DNA of 24,582 nucleotides, from positions 1 to 24,582 of IMG/VR virus record IMGVR_UViG_3300025806_000216. The stretch is one strand, 5' to 3'. The position numbers were made by a program, and so were the translations under genes. Position 1 is the stretch's first letter, and each line of letters starts with the position of its first letter. The notes under the pieces were generated by a model that was not told the origin of the DNA, did not search any database, and was given only the letters and a program-made list of their open reading frames with translations. This stretch comes from a virus. Of this stretch, positions 1 to 10,500 are shown one piece after another.

Positions 1-191
1 AGTCTGGATTACCTAGACATACACATACTTTGCTTGGTGGCGGATTTAATGGTAGTTCAGGCGCAGAACCCGGCAGCAACACAGGGAATCAGTTAGGGAA
101 TGTCGGCTTTGCTGAAGGTCAAGACGCCGTCCACTCCCACACCAATAGGATGCCATATAAAGTTGTATCTATCTGGATACGAACTGCTTAA
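1..191 (+). CDS. Short tail fibre C-terminus, phage tail-collar domain (gp12-like), 5' truncated
   Basis: Only the last 62 codons are present. The reading frame begins at base 3 and stops at 189-191. The peptide starts SGLPRHTHTLLGGGF, carries a second HSHTN motif, and ends NRMPYKVVSIWIRTA. Two H-x-H motifs followed by a terminal MPY...WI-(K/R)-T segment are typical of the phage tail-collar domain. In T4 gp12 such histidines bind a metal ion at the trimer axis of the receptor-binding tip. A short fibre that binds the host surface is therefore the likely role. In T4, gene 12 lies a little upstream of gene 13, which fits the position here. The N-terminal shaft is outside the window, so it could instead be another collar-domain fibre rather than a strict gp12 orthologue. 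Confidence 0.75.
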   Translation, partial: SGLPRHTHTLLGGGFNGSSGAEPGSNTGNQLGNVGFAEGQDAVHSHTNRMPYKVVSIWIRTA

Positions 192-209
192 TGATCTACA
201 CACGAACAT

Positions 210-217
210 TATAAATA
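210..217 (+). promoter_or_regulatory. T4-type late promoter box TATAAATA
   Basis: An exact TATAAATA lies in the 56-base gap between the collar-domain gene and the 995-residue fibre gene. It ends 30 bases before the ATG at 248. This is the T4 late promoter consensus, recognised by the phage sigma gp55 with gp33 and the gp45 clamp. By the T4 rule transcription would start near 223. The long same-strand run up to 16093 could be one transcript from here. Confidence 0.85.
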
Positions 218-247
218 TAAAGTAATTACCAATCTAAGGAAATAGGA

Positions 248-3235
248 ATGTCGAATAAGAAGTTTACAGATTTACCGGAATTAGATGCCCTGGCGGATGC
301 GGATTTGTTCGCCGTCACGGACAGTGACGCCACCACATCTAAGCACATAGTCGCTTCTAATGTTACTAACTTTATTCTATCCGATGTTAACGTAGCGTCA
401 AAAGCTGCCACTATAGTTGATAAGATTAATCTCATAAATCCCACCCTCGGTAATAATCTTGGTGCTCAACGATTGTGGATCACTGACGCATATCAGCCAG
501 GAGAATACTTTTTAAACTATTCGAACCTGACTAATAAGCCTACGATACCTACAAATACTTCTACATTCGGCACTGTAGAAGGATTCACTAACGACGGCAA
601 TCTCGTATCACATGATAGTACTGCCAACCCACCAAAAATGGTGGTATCTGGCACTGGATCGACAACACAGGTAATGACATCCGATTATGTGAATGAAGGC
701 GCTGTTAATCTATTCTACCAAGATCAGCGAGTTGACGATAGACAAGCCCTGAATTTTGGTAACCTGTTCAACACATACAGTAGCACATTTGATGGCGGTG
801 AAGTTCGAGATAGCTTGCAAGATGTTCTAGGAACATTTCAAAACATTGCTGACAATCAATCGAATGTTCTGAGAATATCAGATAAAAATGTAGAAGCTAA
901 CTTCTCAGCTGGCCAACTGATAAGAATATATGGCGCATCGGCAAACACTGCCAATAACATAACAACCTCGCCCGGATTAACGCTGACAGTTTCGAATGGG
1001 GGCGGATTCACGGCTGCCGCAGGTACAAATTCTAAACTTTTTGAATATAGAGTAGCACTCTTTAATCTTCAGACAGGCGAAGTAGGCCCACCATCAGCCA
1101 CATCATCTGTAACAGTATATAATGAAGGCAATGATGTGTTGGGCGAATTCAATACTAATAATTTTATCAGTCTTGCACTCACAGGGCAATCAGGAAGCCA
1201 AGGTATTTTGGTGTATAGACAGGTTGCAGGTGCAGGTGGGTTTAAGCTACTGGCCGTATTGGGATCTAAAGATTTATTAGTCGCTTGGAAAGACTATCAC
1301 ACATTCGACTACACTAGTTGGTCTGGAAAAAACTCTACCGACAATACGTACATTAGCACCACACACTTTCCTGTAACTGTACACACTGGCGCACTTAGAG
1401 GTTGGACTGATGTGACTATATCTAGCATAAGCAGTCAGGCTACATCTTTCGACTTAAACTTCGACACAGCATACGTTTATGTGGACACTTCTGGCGGTGC
1501 TCAAGTAGCACACAACGACACAAACAAGATAAATGAAGCTATTGTGACGAAGGCGACACAGGGTAGAAAGAGTGTAGAGTTGAACGCTAAGACGTATAAC
1601 GTATCTCATATCGCAGTACCCAGTAACTTTGGTCTTATAGGAACAGCTAACATCACACAGATTAAGAAGCTGCCATGGGCGTCTTACGCTGTTAACGAGC
1701 CAGATAATTCGATCATTAGGTCTACAGTAACATCTAATGCAACGGCAATATCTCTTGTAGGCATAGATATGGACGGCAATATAAAAAGTCAATTCTTACA
1801 TAACGATGATGAAGACGTTACTATAAACTATGCACTAGATTTTGGATTAAATCCATCGTCGATTCTTTTGGATATGTGTAGAGTTAAAAATATAATTGGC
1901 GGTGGCGTTTACGCATCGTCTCCTGTTGAGTTTAAACTAACTACAAGTGAAGTTGTAAATAGCGGCGTGACAGACAGATGGTCATTCTCTCCTCTAATTG
2001 TAGATAATGGAACAAGCACACTCATTACTGGTAATAGATTTCAAAATTTCACAGACTCTGTTGATGCTTCTGTAACAGCTCAAGGCGTTATAGCAAATAA
2101 CGTGGTTAAGGCATGTGGCGCTGGCATATTCACTTACGGATCATCATTCTTAGTATCTTCTCCTAACGTATTGATCGGTGCGGCTAACGAGTATCTATCT
2201 AGTCCAGACATCTTGAATAGTGAGTACGATTCAATCAATATAAATCTAGGCATAGCCGAATCGACTGCGCCATATGGTAGCTCTGCGCACGTATATCAAG
2301 AAAACGGAGCAGCTTTCAATCTGGCTCAAACTAGCATAGAAGCTCAGCCGGCAACGATTGAGTATAGAGTAAAATTAATAAGGAAGCTCTCTAACGGAGA
2401 TGAAGAAGTATACGGCAATCTAGTTGGCGCAGGCGCAAAGGGCATTGACGGAGTTAACTGGTCGACAATCGCTAATGATGGATTCATACAAGGTAAACGA
2501 TATAGAATAATCGCTCCAGGCGATACAAACTGGACAGCAATTGGTGCACCTAACGCCAACGTAGGCACATCATTTGTTAAGAACAATGTTGCTGTGACAG
2601 GTACCACAGGCACAGCAACTCCCGACGAGTTTGTTGGATATAGTGCTAATAAGCCTATTTACATTAAAGATATTGATTCAGGCATGAATAGAGCATTAGG
2701 TCAATTTAAGTTTGAGATAAACGACACTGAAGGCAGTACTGCGAGCTGGACAAATCTGACTAGTGGAATATACTCTAAGGGTCAGCTTGCGACACTGTAC
2801 GCTGGGCAAATAACAGCAGGGAATCATCCTGCTGGCTCTGCTCATGTCGGCGTAGCGTGGACAGCGAATTATAGAGGTTACGCTAATGCGGGTTCAATAA
2901 TCGCATCGGGCACTTGGGATGCAACAGATACAACAAACCCTACATATACTGTAACTGTAACACCGTCTTCTTTAAATGTGCCTCTAGCTATTGGTCACGT
3001 TATTAGAATTGATGGACACGGCACTTTCGCTTTAGGTAGTGCCATTAATTATGGACAAATAGCTAACATAGCCGACAGTGGCGATAATAAGATACTAGAA
3101 ATCAAGTATTGGAAAGGCGGTTCAGGTGATGCTGGTGCTGGTGTTACTCCAGGCAATGCTTCAGGCACACCAGCATCATACGGCACTATAAATATAATAG
3201 ACGACTTCGTAATGGCTCAAGGGCTCATTAAATAG
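248..3235 (+). CDS. Tail fibre/tailspike-like virion protein with predicted beta-helix
   Basis: The protein has 995 residues. The start is ATG 248, with AGGA at 237-240 and a 7-base spacer. The N-terminus (FTDLPELDALADADLFAVTD) resembles phage fibre attachment regions. Residues about 241-361 look like a fibronectin-III-type module (YRVALFNLQTGEVGPPSATS ... DYTSWSGKN). From about residue 421 (AHNDTNKINEAI) to about 690 comes a region with short, Asn- and Gly-rich beta turns and segments such as TYNVSHIAVPSN, as in right-handed parallel beta-helix tailspikes. Residue 752 starts a copy of the Y-x-I...G...W...VG-x-x-F module found in several genes here. The C-terminus is beta-rich and ends DDFVMAQGLIK. 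I see no convincing catalytic residues, so binding or depolymerase activity cannot be separated. A surface-exposed trimeric adhesin is the inference. Confidence 0.75.
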   Translation: MSNKKFTDLPELDALADADLFAVTDSDATTSKHIVASNVTNFILSDVNVASKAATIVDKINLINPTLGNNLGAQRLWITDAYQPGEYFLNYSNLTNKPTIPTNTSTFGTVEGFTNDGNLVSHDSTANPPKMVVSGTGSTTQVMTSDYVNEGAVNLFYQDQRVDDRQALNFGNLFNTYSSTFDGGEVRDSLQDVLGTFQNIADNQSNVLRISDKNVEANFSAGQLIRIYGASANTANNITTSPGLTLTVSNGGGFTAAAGTNSKLFEYRVALFNLQTGEVGPPSATSSVTVYNEGNDVLGEFNTNNFISLALTGQSGSQGILVYRQVAGAGGFKLLAVLGSKDLLVAWKDYHTFDYTSWSGKNSTDNTYISTTHFPVTVHTGALRGWTDVTISSISSQATSFDLNFDTAYVYVDTSGGAQVAHNDTNKINEAIVTKATQGRKSVELNAKTYNVSHIAVPSNFGLIGTANITQIKKLPWASYAVNEPDNSIIRSTVTSNATAISLVGIDMDGNIKSQFLHNDDEDVTINYALDFGLNPSSILLDMCRVKNIIGGGVYASSPVEFKLTTSEVVNSGVTDRWSFSPLIVDNGTSTLITGNRFQNFTDSVDASVTAQGVIANNVVKACGAGIFTYGSSFLVSSPNVLIGAANEYLSSPDILNSEYDSININLGIAESTAPYGSSAHVYQENGAAFNLAQTSIEAQPATIEYRVKLIRKLSNGDEEVYGNLVGAGAKGIDGVNWSTIANDGFIQGKRYRIIAPGDTNWTAIGAPNANVGTSFVKNNVAVTGTTGTATPDEFVGYSANKPIYIKDIDSGMNRALGQFKFEINDTEGSTASWTNLTSGIYSKGQLATLYAGQITAGNHPAGSAHVGVAWTANYRGYANAGSIIASGTWDATDTTNPTYTVTVTPSSLNVPLAIGHVIRIDGHGTFALGSAINYGQIANIADSGDNKILEIKYWKGGSGDAGAGVTPGNASGTPASYGTINIIDDFVMAQGLIK
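3187..3194 (+). promoter_or_regulatory. Possible internal late promoter TATAAATA
   Basis: An exact TATAAATA lies inside the last codons of the preceding fibre gene, ending 50 bases before ATG 3245. The other late boxes in the window sit 26-35 bases before their genes, so this one is somewhat far. The octamer also occurs once in a place with no gene start nearby (20486), so chance is possible. It could boost the two giant paralogs downstream. Confidence 0.5.
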
Positions 3236-3244
3236 GAAAAAGAA

Positions 3245-6200
3245 ATGTCAAGTATAACGAATGTAAACAACAACTCTAGTGTAGTAAATGTAGGCAGAAC
3301 CACTCCAGTGTCGCCAGGTCCACAGACTGCTGAAAAGTCTATTCCTGTAGTAATGTCATCCGATCAGACTGCTATTCCTGTAGTAGAACAGAATAAAGTA
3401 CAATCTGAAGTGGCACTATCTCTCTTAGGTATTCCTAGAGCAGAAGTTGCATTGGGCATCTTCGCAGATGTTAACACATATGATGTTAACCCATCAGAGT
3501 GGTCTATGTCACCCGCATACCATGTATCGGGCTATGGAGTTAAACATTTACCAACAGAAGCTGGCGCTCTTGTTGAAGCACCCAGAAACAAAGTTTCAGT
3601 ATTAACATCTAAGCGTTTCTTTAGATATCAGCCTGGTCGTGTATCAGCCGCTACATTTGGTATAAGAAGCTCTGTAGGATCAACTGACTTTTCTCAAAAT
3701 CCAACAATCCGCAAATATGGCATCTACGATAAGTACGATGGCTACTACTGGGAAACTAGAAACAGCGGTAAAGAAGATAACTTCTCTGTTGTTCGTAGAA
3801 CTCAGTCTATTGCATATTCTCCTGTAAGCCCTTACGGCATTGGTAGCACTGGTGCAGGCACCGGTACTCTACTAAGAGGTAATACAGCAACAGGAGAAGT
3901 CTCAACTACTCAGGTAGACGACTATAGAATCGTTGGCCAAGGCGCAGGCGAGACTGAAGTTAGCGAGGGGAAACTAGTATCAGATAGACAGATTATAGCA
4001 GACAATCGTTTTGAGATTATCGACAACGCACTATTAGCCGCATACAATCAATATCCTGCGCCAGGGACTGACTACGATACTACAGGTGCAGCCGGTGCCA
4101 CAATTACTGTCGATGATGACGCTTCAACCACATTTGTCGCCGCAGGCTTTGCTACTGAAGCGGAACATAGATATTATCTCGATCTTGCCGCAGGCATCAA
4201 CGCAGAAAACGGTGGCGCCCCAGACATCACACCTATACAAGTTAGAGACAAGTGTAAACGTGACTTAGATTACTGGATTGACAACTTCCTACTCGATATG
4301 AAGCATGATGGTAAGGCACACACTATAATTAACACATCTAACTTTGCGCTATCAGACGGTGCGTCCGACTGGTATGATATAAAAGTAGGGCTATTTCCTA
4401 AAATCACTAGATTTGAGAAGCCTGTACACTTAGCACTTCGACAGATATTTAAAGAGGGTAAATTATACCTTGCGGATGGCAGCGACACCAGTGTGGGCAC
4501 TATCGGTGTTCCGACTGGAACATCTCTTGGTCTTAGTGATGACGGTAGAGAATTCTTAGGGGATGATACCAATGGCCTACTAACAACAGTAACAGAAGTT
4601 GCTTTCGCTAATGACGATTTCTATGATAATGGCATTACTGCACCTAGCGCCATAAGTGCTGCCGATTACGGAACTAAGAGTAAGCTAGACACATTCTTCG
4701 ACGTTAAGAAGAACTTCTGGGCATACTGGGTAACAATTAAGACATTAGCCGGTACTGCGACATACGATACCAACACTAAGGTAAATTACTATCTTCCTGC
4801 TGGCGGTCTTAGTCAAGCAAACGGCGATGGCAGTATCATAACGACAGAAGATATCAAATATAAATGTCAACGTGACGTTGGCTACATCATTGATGGTTAC
4901 AAGAATGATCTTATTGGTGGTGGAGACGCAGAGACAATATACAACGCATCTATGTTCCTCAGAGGAACAGGATTATCTGTATACTCTCAGCAGGGTGGCG
5001 CAGGAAACAATGACGGAAACATAAGCGAGCCAGAGCGTCACGCACATTTAAAGACTAGAATACTGAACGACCTAAAGGCGTTTGGATATGCAGATGGATC
5101 AACAGAACACGATAAAATAGAGACTCTCGCAGAATTGATTGTTGATAACTTTGACACGGAAGAGGTCAAAGGTATGGAGGTCGGCAACAGAGGATTTGCA
5201 GGTAACTTAATAACTCTTCGTGACGGTCTAGTTCATGTTCATGCTGGTGTTTACGATCCGTCCATGCTTAAAGACTCTAAGAAGATTGTAGCTAAAGTTA
5301 CTGCTGGCACTAATGATGGCACTGATGCTTGCAGATTCAAACTTACTAGCGGAGTTGTAACATTTGGACAACATATCAAAATCAGTTGGACAGATACAGC
5401 GTCTGTAAAAGACGGCATAAATAAAGGAGAAATCCTAAAGGTCACTAGAGTATATGGACCAAAAGGAAATGAATTTACAGCATCAAAAGAAGATGGCACA
5501 GCAGTGACATTTACTCAAGCCGAGAGTGATAGTCTCACGAAAATTTACATAGAGACTGTTGTACCTTTCATATTCCCTAAAGACTATGACATCACGTCTT
5601 CAAATATCCAAAGCTTTGCATCTAAGATTGATACTACTCCTGCAACGATCAATAATGCGGCGGCAGCGGTGGACGGAACTGATGCTAGAGTATTCAACAC
5701 TAAGGCATCAGACTTTGATACAGGTCTAATACCTAAGGGCGCATCTTTCCCATATATGTATTCAAAAACAGATGATCTACTATCGACCACATTCTACGGT
5801 ATTAACGATTATGTTGGCTTTGTCAACACCGCAATTGATCCCGCAGTTAGCCTAGCTAATGTGAACACAATTCGCTCACAGGTGGATAACGTGAACTTCT
5901 ATCCAGAATATGTAAATTGGATCAAGAACAATGTTAAGCCTGAATACTATGGCGTTTACGAGTATAGAATTCCAAGATCACGATTCACTCACGATGCTTT
6001 AGATGGCATTAAGTCTACAGATGATGCTAAGACTTCCGCTGCTCCAGGCTCAAGAAATAGAGTGTACAGCGATGTAGCAACAGGATCTTCAGGTATCGCT
6101 AGACCGGGTGAGAACTATGTAATCACCGACAATGTAGCAGAGAAGCAAGATAGTTTATACGCATTCGACTTCACTAAAGTAACTATGCTTAAGATTGAAT

Positions 6201-7579
6201 TCTCGTGGTACGGTGCGGTAGGTGCATTATTCTTAGCATATGTTCCTGTTGGTAACGGTGAAGCTAGATGGGTGCGAGTCCATCACTTGAGAGCTTCTAA
6301 TCAGTTAAAGATTGCGTCTCTAGGTAACGCAACACTGCCTATCACCTACACAACATATGGTGGTGGAGATCAATACTCTCTAGGCGATCTTGGTGACGTA
6401 ACTGAGAATCAAATACCACAGGGATATGGCAATATCTCACACAACATCGTTAAGTATGGTGCATCGTATTATATCGATGGTGGTGATAGAGGTACTGTAA
6501 GATTATACAGCTACAATAACGATGCTCAAGTTCCTACTGTTGGTAAGCAGTTTATTCAGACTAGCACCAAAGCCGGTACTGCCTACCTATACACTGCGGA
6601 AGATACTACTATCACAGGATCTACGATGCCGTCAATTGTAGTCAACGCTCTTGATGATGCTGGTGCTATAATTTCTCCAGAGTTCTATATTGGAGCTACA
6701 GTCAAGACTGCCAGCAGACTAGATCAAAATGTTAAAGTGGTGTGGACAGATGCAACTAAAGTATATCTATCTGGCCCGCTGTCTGGCGCAACCACATCCG
6801 CCACACTATTACCAGACAGAGCTGAGACTATATACGGATTAGAAACAAAGAAAGTTATTCTTAGCACAAGAGAAGGTAACGCAGTAAGAAACAGAGTTCA
6901 AGTATATCCTACTAAACTCTCAACTGCTAACACTGGTAACAACACTGTAAGATTAAGATTCAAGAAGACTCCTATCTTCCAGACTCTTGTTGCAACCACT
7001 GGAACGATTAGACCGACTGCTGAGTACACAATCGATAACACAAATGCTCCTATTGCCATGACTCAAAGTTCAACATATATGGTAAACGGAACAAGCGTTT
7101 ATGGATGGTTCAGAGGAAGAATAGAGGCTGATGATGTTACAGTATTTGGTAGACTGTATAAAGAAGCCGATCTATATTACTTTGAGATGCTCCAGTCATT
7201 CGAGGGCACTGTTGTACTGAAAAATGGCGTTAATGATTTTTTCTTGAAAGACTTGAGATTTACAGCAGATGGTGACCAGGTGGCTTCTGTTACAGATGTG
7301 ACAAAGAGTACCAGCGAGATCGAAGGACTTAGCTCATTGAAAATTGCAACTGACACTACAGTTCCTATTCCAAACACAGGCTCAAACGTAGCGACTATAT
7401 ACTTACAGCAAGGAACTGAACAGTTCGATTTAAGTGCATATTTCGACTACAATAAAGAGTATTTATCGTTTCCGTTAACAAATGTAGCAGACAGCCTTTA
7501 CTTCGCTGTCGATTCAGATACAGACAGTACAACGACCGACGATAACATAAGCTTGGGTGTAACATGGGAAGAGCAGTAA
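3245..7579 (+). CDS. Giant virion structural protein, paralog of the next gene
   Basis: The protein has 1444 residues. The start is ATG 3245 with AGGA at 3234-3237. The N-terminus has tandem SIPVVMSSDQ/AIPVVE-type motifs. Landmarks in order are LGIPRAE at 61-67, FRYQPGR at 126-132, KIEFSWYGAVG at about 983-993, VPVGNGEARWVRVH just after it, KYGASYYIDGGD at 1070-1081 and NAVRNRVQVYP from about 1212. All of these recur in the next gene. Between FRYQPGR and FSWYG lie about 850 residues, against about 120 in the paralog. This extra block holds two related motifs, KCKRDLDYWID (from 336) and KCQRDVGYIIDGY (from 540). I recall similar sequences in marine T4-like phage virion proteins, but no experimentally fixed role. 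A baseplate or fibre-associated location is inferred from position. There is no signal peptide or membrane segment. Confidence 0.7.
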   Translation: MSSITNVNNNSSVVNVGRTTPVSPGPQTAEKSIPVVMSSDQTAIPVVEQNKVQSEVALSLLGIPRAEVALGIFADVNTYDVNPSEWSMSPAYHVSGYGVKHLPTEAGALVEAPRNKVSVLTSKRFFRYQPGRVSAATFGIRSSVGSTDFSQNPTIRKYGIYDKYDGYYWETRNSGKEDNFSVVRRTQSIAYSPVSPYGIGSTGAGTGTLLRGNTATGEVSTTQVDDYRIVGQGAGETEVSEGKLVSDRQIIADNRFEIIDNALLAAYNQYPAPGTDYDTTGAAGATITVDDDASTTFVAAGFATEAEHRYYLDLAAGINAENGGAPDITPIQVRDKCKRDLDYWIDNFLLDMKHDGKAHTIINTSNFALSDGASDWYDIKVGLFPKITRFEKPVHLALRQIFKEGKLYLADGSDTSVGTIGVPTGTSLGLSDDGREFLGDDTNGLLTTVTEVAFANDDFYDNGITAPSAISAADYGTKSKLDTFFDVKKNFWAYWVTIKTLAGTATYDTNTKVNYYLPAGGLSQANGDGSIITTEDIKYKCQRDVGYIIDGYKNDLIGGGDAETIYNASMFLRGTGLSVYSQQGGAGNNDGNISEPERHAHLKTRILNDLKAFGYADGSTEHDKIETLAELIVDNFDTEEVKGMEVGNRGFAGNLITLRDGLVHVHAGVYDPSMLKDSKKIVAKVTAGTNDGTDACRFKLTSGVVTFGQHIKISWTDTASVKDGINKGEILKVTRVYGPKGNEFTASKEDGTAVTFTQAESDSLTKIYIETVVPFIFPKDYDITSSNIQSFASKIDTTPATINNAAAAVDGTDARVFNTKASDFDTGLIPKGASFPYMYSKTDDLLSTTFYGINDYVGFVNTAIDPAVSLANVNTIRSQVDNVNFYPEYVNWIKNNVKPEYYGVYEYRIPRSRFTHDALDGIKSTDDAKTSAAPGSRNRVYSDVATGSSGIARPGENYVITDNVAEKQDSLYAFDFTKVTMLKIEFSWYGAVGALFLAYVPVGNGEARWVRVHHLRASNQLKIASLGNATLPITYTTYGGGDQYSLGDLGDVTENQIPQGYGNISHNIVKYGASYYIDGGDRGTVRLYSYNNDAQVPTVGKQFIQTSTKAGTAYLYTAEDTTITGSTMPSIVVNALDDAGAIISPEFYIGATVKTASRLDQNVKVVWTDATKVYLSGPLSGATTSATLLPDRAETIYGLETKKVILSTREGNAVRNRVQVYPTKLSTANTGNNTVRLRFKKTPIFQTLVATTGTIRPTAEYTIDNTNAPIAMTQSSTYMVNGTSVYGWFRGRIEADDVTVFGRLYKEADLYYFEMLQSFEGTVVLKNGVNDFFLKDLRFTADGDQVASVTDVTKSTSEIEGLSSLKIATDTTVPIPNTGSNVATIYLQQGTEQFDLSAYFDYNKEYLSFPLTNVADSLYFAVDSDTDSTTTDDNISLGVTWEEQ

Positions 7580-7582
7580 TTT

Positions 7583-10500
7583 ATGGCAAAGCAGATAAAG
7601 ATTGGACTGGACAAAGTACCAGCTCCAGTCACGAAGCAGTTTACGCAACTGGTAGACATCGAGGGGACTAAACTCTTCGATGCCGCAGGTAATCCTCTCG
7701 TAACAGAAGAGGAAGTATCGCTACTTAAGTTCACGAGTAGCGAAAACGCACTATCTGTATATGTGAATAATGATGAAATTCGAACTATACCTATTGAAGA
7801 ACAGTTCCCCGATACGTCAGACGTAAGCTCTTCTATTCTCGGCGTTCCAAGATCAGAAGAGCAGCAATCGCTATTCTCAGATGTCGCCACATATGGCTTA
7901 GACGAAGAGCAGTGGAATCAGTACACGTTTGCCAACCAACAGTCACCTAGCCAGTGGTATCGTAAAAAGCATCCAATATATGGACGTAGGTCTAATCCAA
8001 CATTCAATGAGGGATCTACAGAGCAAGCATTGTATCTGAAAACCTTTCCTAGTCAGTATAACTTTCCTAGAGGTACAGTAGAGTCTAGAAGGACTAGTCC
8101 CACTGACGGGTTTAGGGCTTACATGAATTTCATAGGATTAGGGAAATACCTATACACTATTTTTAAAAGTAGTGATCCAGATTTCGCAGAAAGATTTCTA
8201 ATCAATGATGATATAGCATACGTTGTCGATCAGAGTGGGGAACAGGTTGAATATAAACTGCTTCTTAATGGATCAAAGGCAGTCTTTGATAAAAATGGCA
8301 ACTGGCACGATGTAGAGTATGGCGGCGACGACATACAGATAGCATTCGATGCCATAGAAAACTGGACATTTTTATTCGAACAGATAAAGGATGGCATAGC
8401 CAAATTTCCTCCATTGCTCGGAAGTGCTGAAACAGATTACACCAGATCATCTGGCTATAGTAAACTTGTATCGTTCGCCAGATCAACCGATTGTGTGCCA
8501 GGAGGATCATCACTTAATAACCAGGTTGCTGTCCTAGAGAGTAAAAGAGCATTTAGATATCAGCCCGGTAGAGCAAGCGGATTCACATTCGGCGCTAGAC
8601 TAGCATCTTCTCCAAACAGTATAGACACAACTCTAGAGTGGGGCTGCTCTAACGACACTGACGAGTATATGTTTCAGTTAAAAGGCAGTCAGTTCAATAT
8701 AGTTAGAAGAAGTACAATTAGGATGCCTGATGAACTACTTCTAAGACAAGGACTATCTATTGAGGATCAGTCCGATACGGCAATCTATGTTGACGGCATA
8801 GGTAACTCTGAAGCACTCTGGGAAACTACAATACTGAGATCCAAGTGGAACGGAGACGCACTTTTAGGTATAGGCGAATCTGGCTACATATTGTCCTTTG
8901 AAGATGTGACAATGTATAAGATAGAATTCTCTTGGTATGGTGCCATAGGCGCTAGATTTTACGCATATATCCCAGTTGGTAATGGGGATGCTAGATGGGT
9001 AAAACTACACACATTTATAATAGAGAATGGATTAGGTCAGCCCGTATTGGCGAATCCAGACTTTAAATTTAAGTATATACTAAGTTCTGGTGACAACGCT
9101 AACATTAGGGCACCGGTTTATCTATACAAGTATGGTAGTAGTTATTATATTGATGGTGGAGATGAGGGCACTATACGACTGTCTACTACAACGGCCAACA
9201 GTAAGGCGTTCACAAGTAGAACTCCCATACTAGGAGTATTGCCAAAAAATCACATTTTAAACTCTAAAGGGGCAGCGGTAAGAAATTACAAGAAAGCTTA
9301 TCCAGTTAACATTTCAATAAACTCTGATAAGCTATGTAGAATAGATGTAGAAGAGATTGTAGGATCTCCACAAGGCGTACACTTCAACTTCTCACCATCT
9401 ATTCACATGAATGGTAGACATCCTAAGTCGAGATCATTAGACTTTGGCTATACGAGCGACTCGCTAATCGACATATTGCAGCCGACAGACGCAACTGTTC
9501 AAGGCACTATAAACGTAGAAGCAAGCTCGAAGAATGTCATCGGTGTCAGTACAGCATTTACGACTGATCTTGTTATTGGAGACAATATATCGATAGCTGG
9601 TGTTGAATATCAAGTAGCACTAATAGACGACGATAACACATTGACTCTTGCCACTGAATATATAGCCGCTACTGCTACAGGTTTAACAGTGACTGTTGTT
9701 AAGAGGCTGAACTCCGATGACCAATACGGCCACATTATTGCGGATGGAGTTTATGGGGTCTACGTTAATCCTTCGTATCAAGCTAACGGACGATCCACTA
9801 ATACGCTCAGAAGAAATAGCTCATATAACTTAACAGAACAATCAGTCAGAAGAAGCTTAAATGTGAATGGATCAATATTAGATCCTAGTAATAGTGCGAC
9901 ATTCTCTGGTGTTCTGACTAATTATAATACTATTGTAGCCTCAGAGACTCCAATAAACGCTAATAAGTTTAAAATACACTTTTTAAACCCACAGGGCAGA
10001 GACGGTTCATATCTAAGTAAGCATTGGGCAGAATTTACAGTATCGGTTACTCCATATAAGCCTATCGCTCCCGGCGGTGATGCCGATGAAAATAAACTTC
10101 AGTTTGATAATAGTTTCATTGAAGGGGCTCCCGATTATAAAGACTATGATATCAACGCACATCCATTCGTTGAGTATTGTCATGTATCAACAAACTACTC
10201 TCAGATATCGAGAGCAGAGTTTGAGGAGTGGGATCCTACATACGGCGATCAAATGGAAATAGACCCCAGATTAACAAATCCAGCGGGTGCTGATTCTGGC
10301 GATATATCCACGGTGGTCGGCAGTGTATCACTTATCGATTATCAGGTTATAGGTGTCGAACAAGGCACAGGCGAGTTCAGTGCCTTCGTAAAAATCACCT
10401 TTGCATCAGGGGTATCAGGGCCAACGAACAACACAATTAAATTCGACGCTAATGGTGCTGGCTTATCAGAAGTAGGCATAGGATTCGTGGGAACAGGTGA

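Noticed and set aside
7498-7890. 130-codon open frame on the minus strand across the junction of the two giant genes
   Set aside because: It is antisense to two conserved paralogs, with no late box or ribosome site; a shadow frame.
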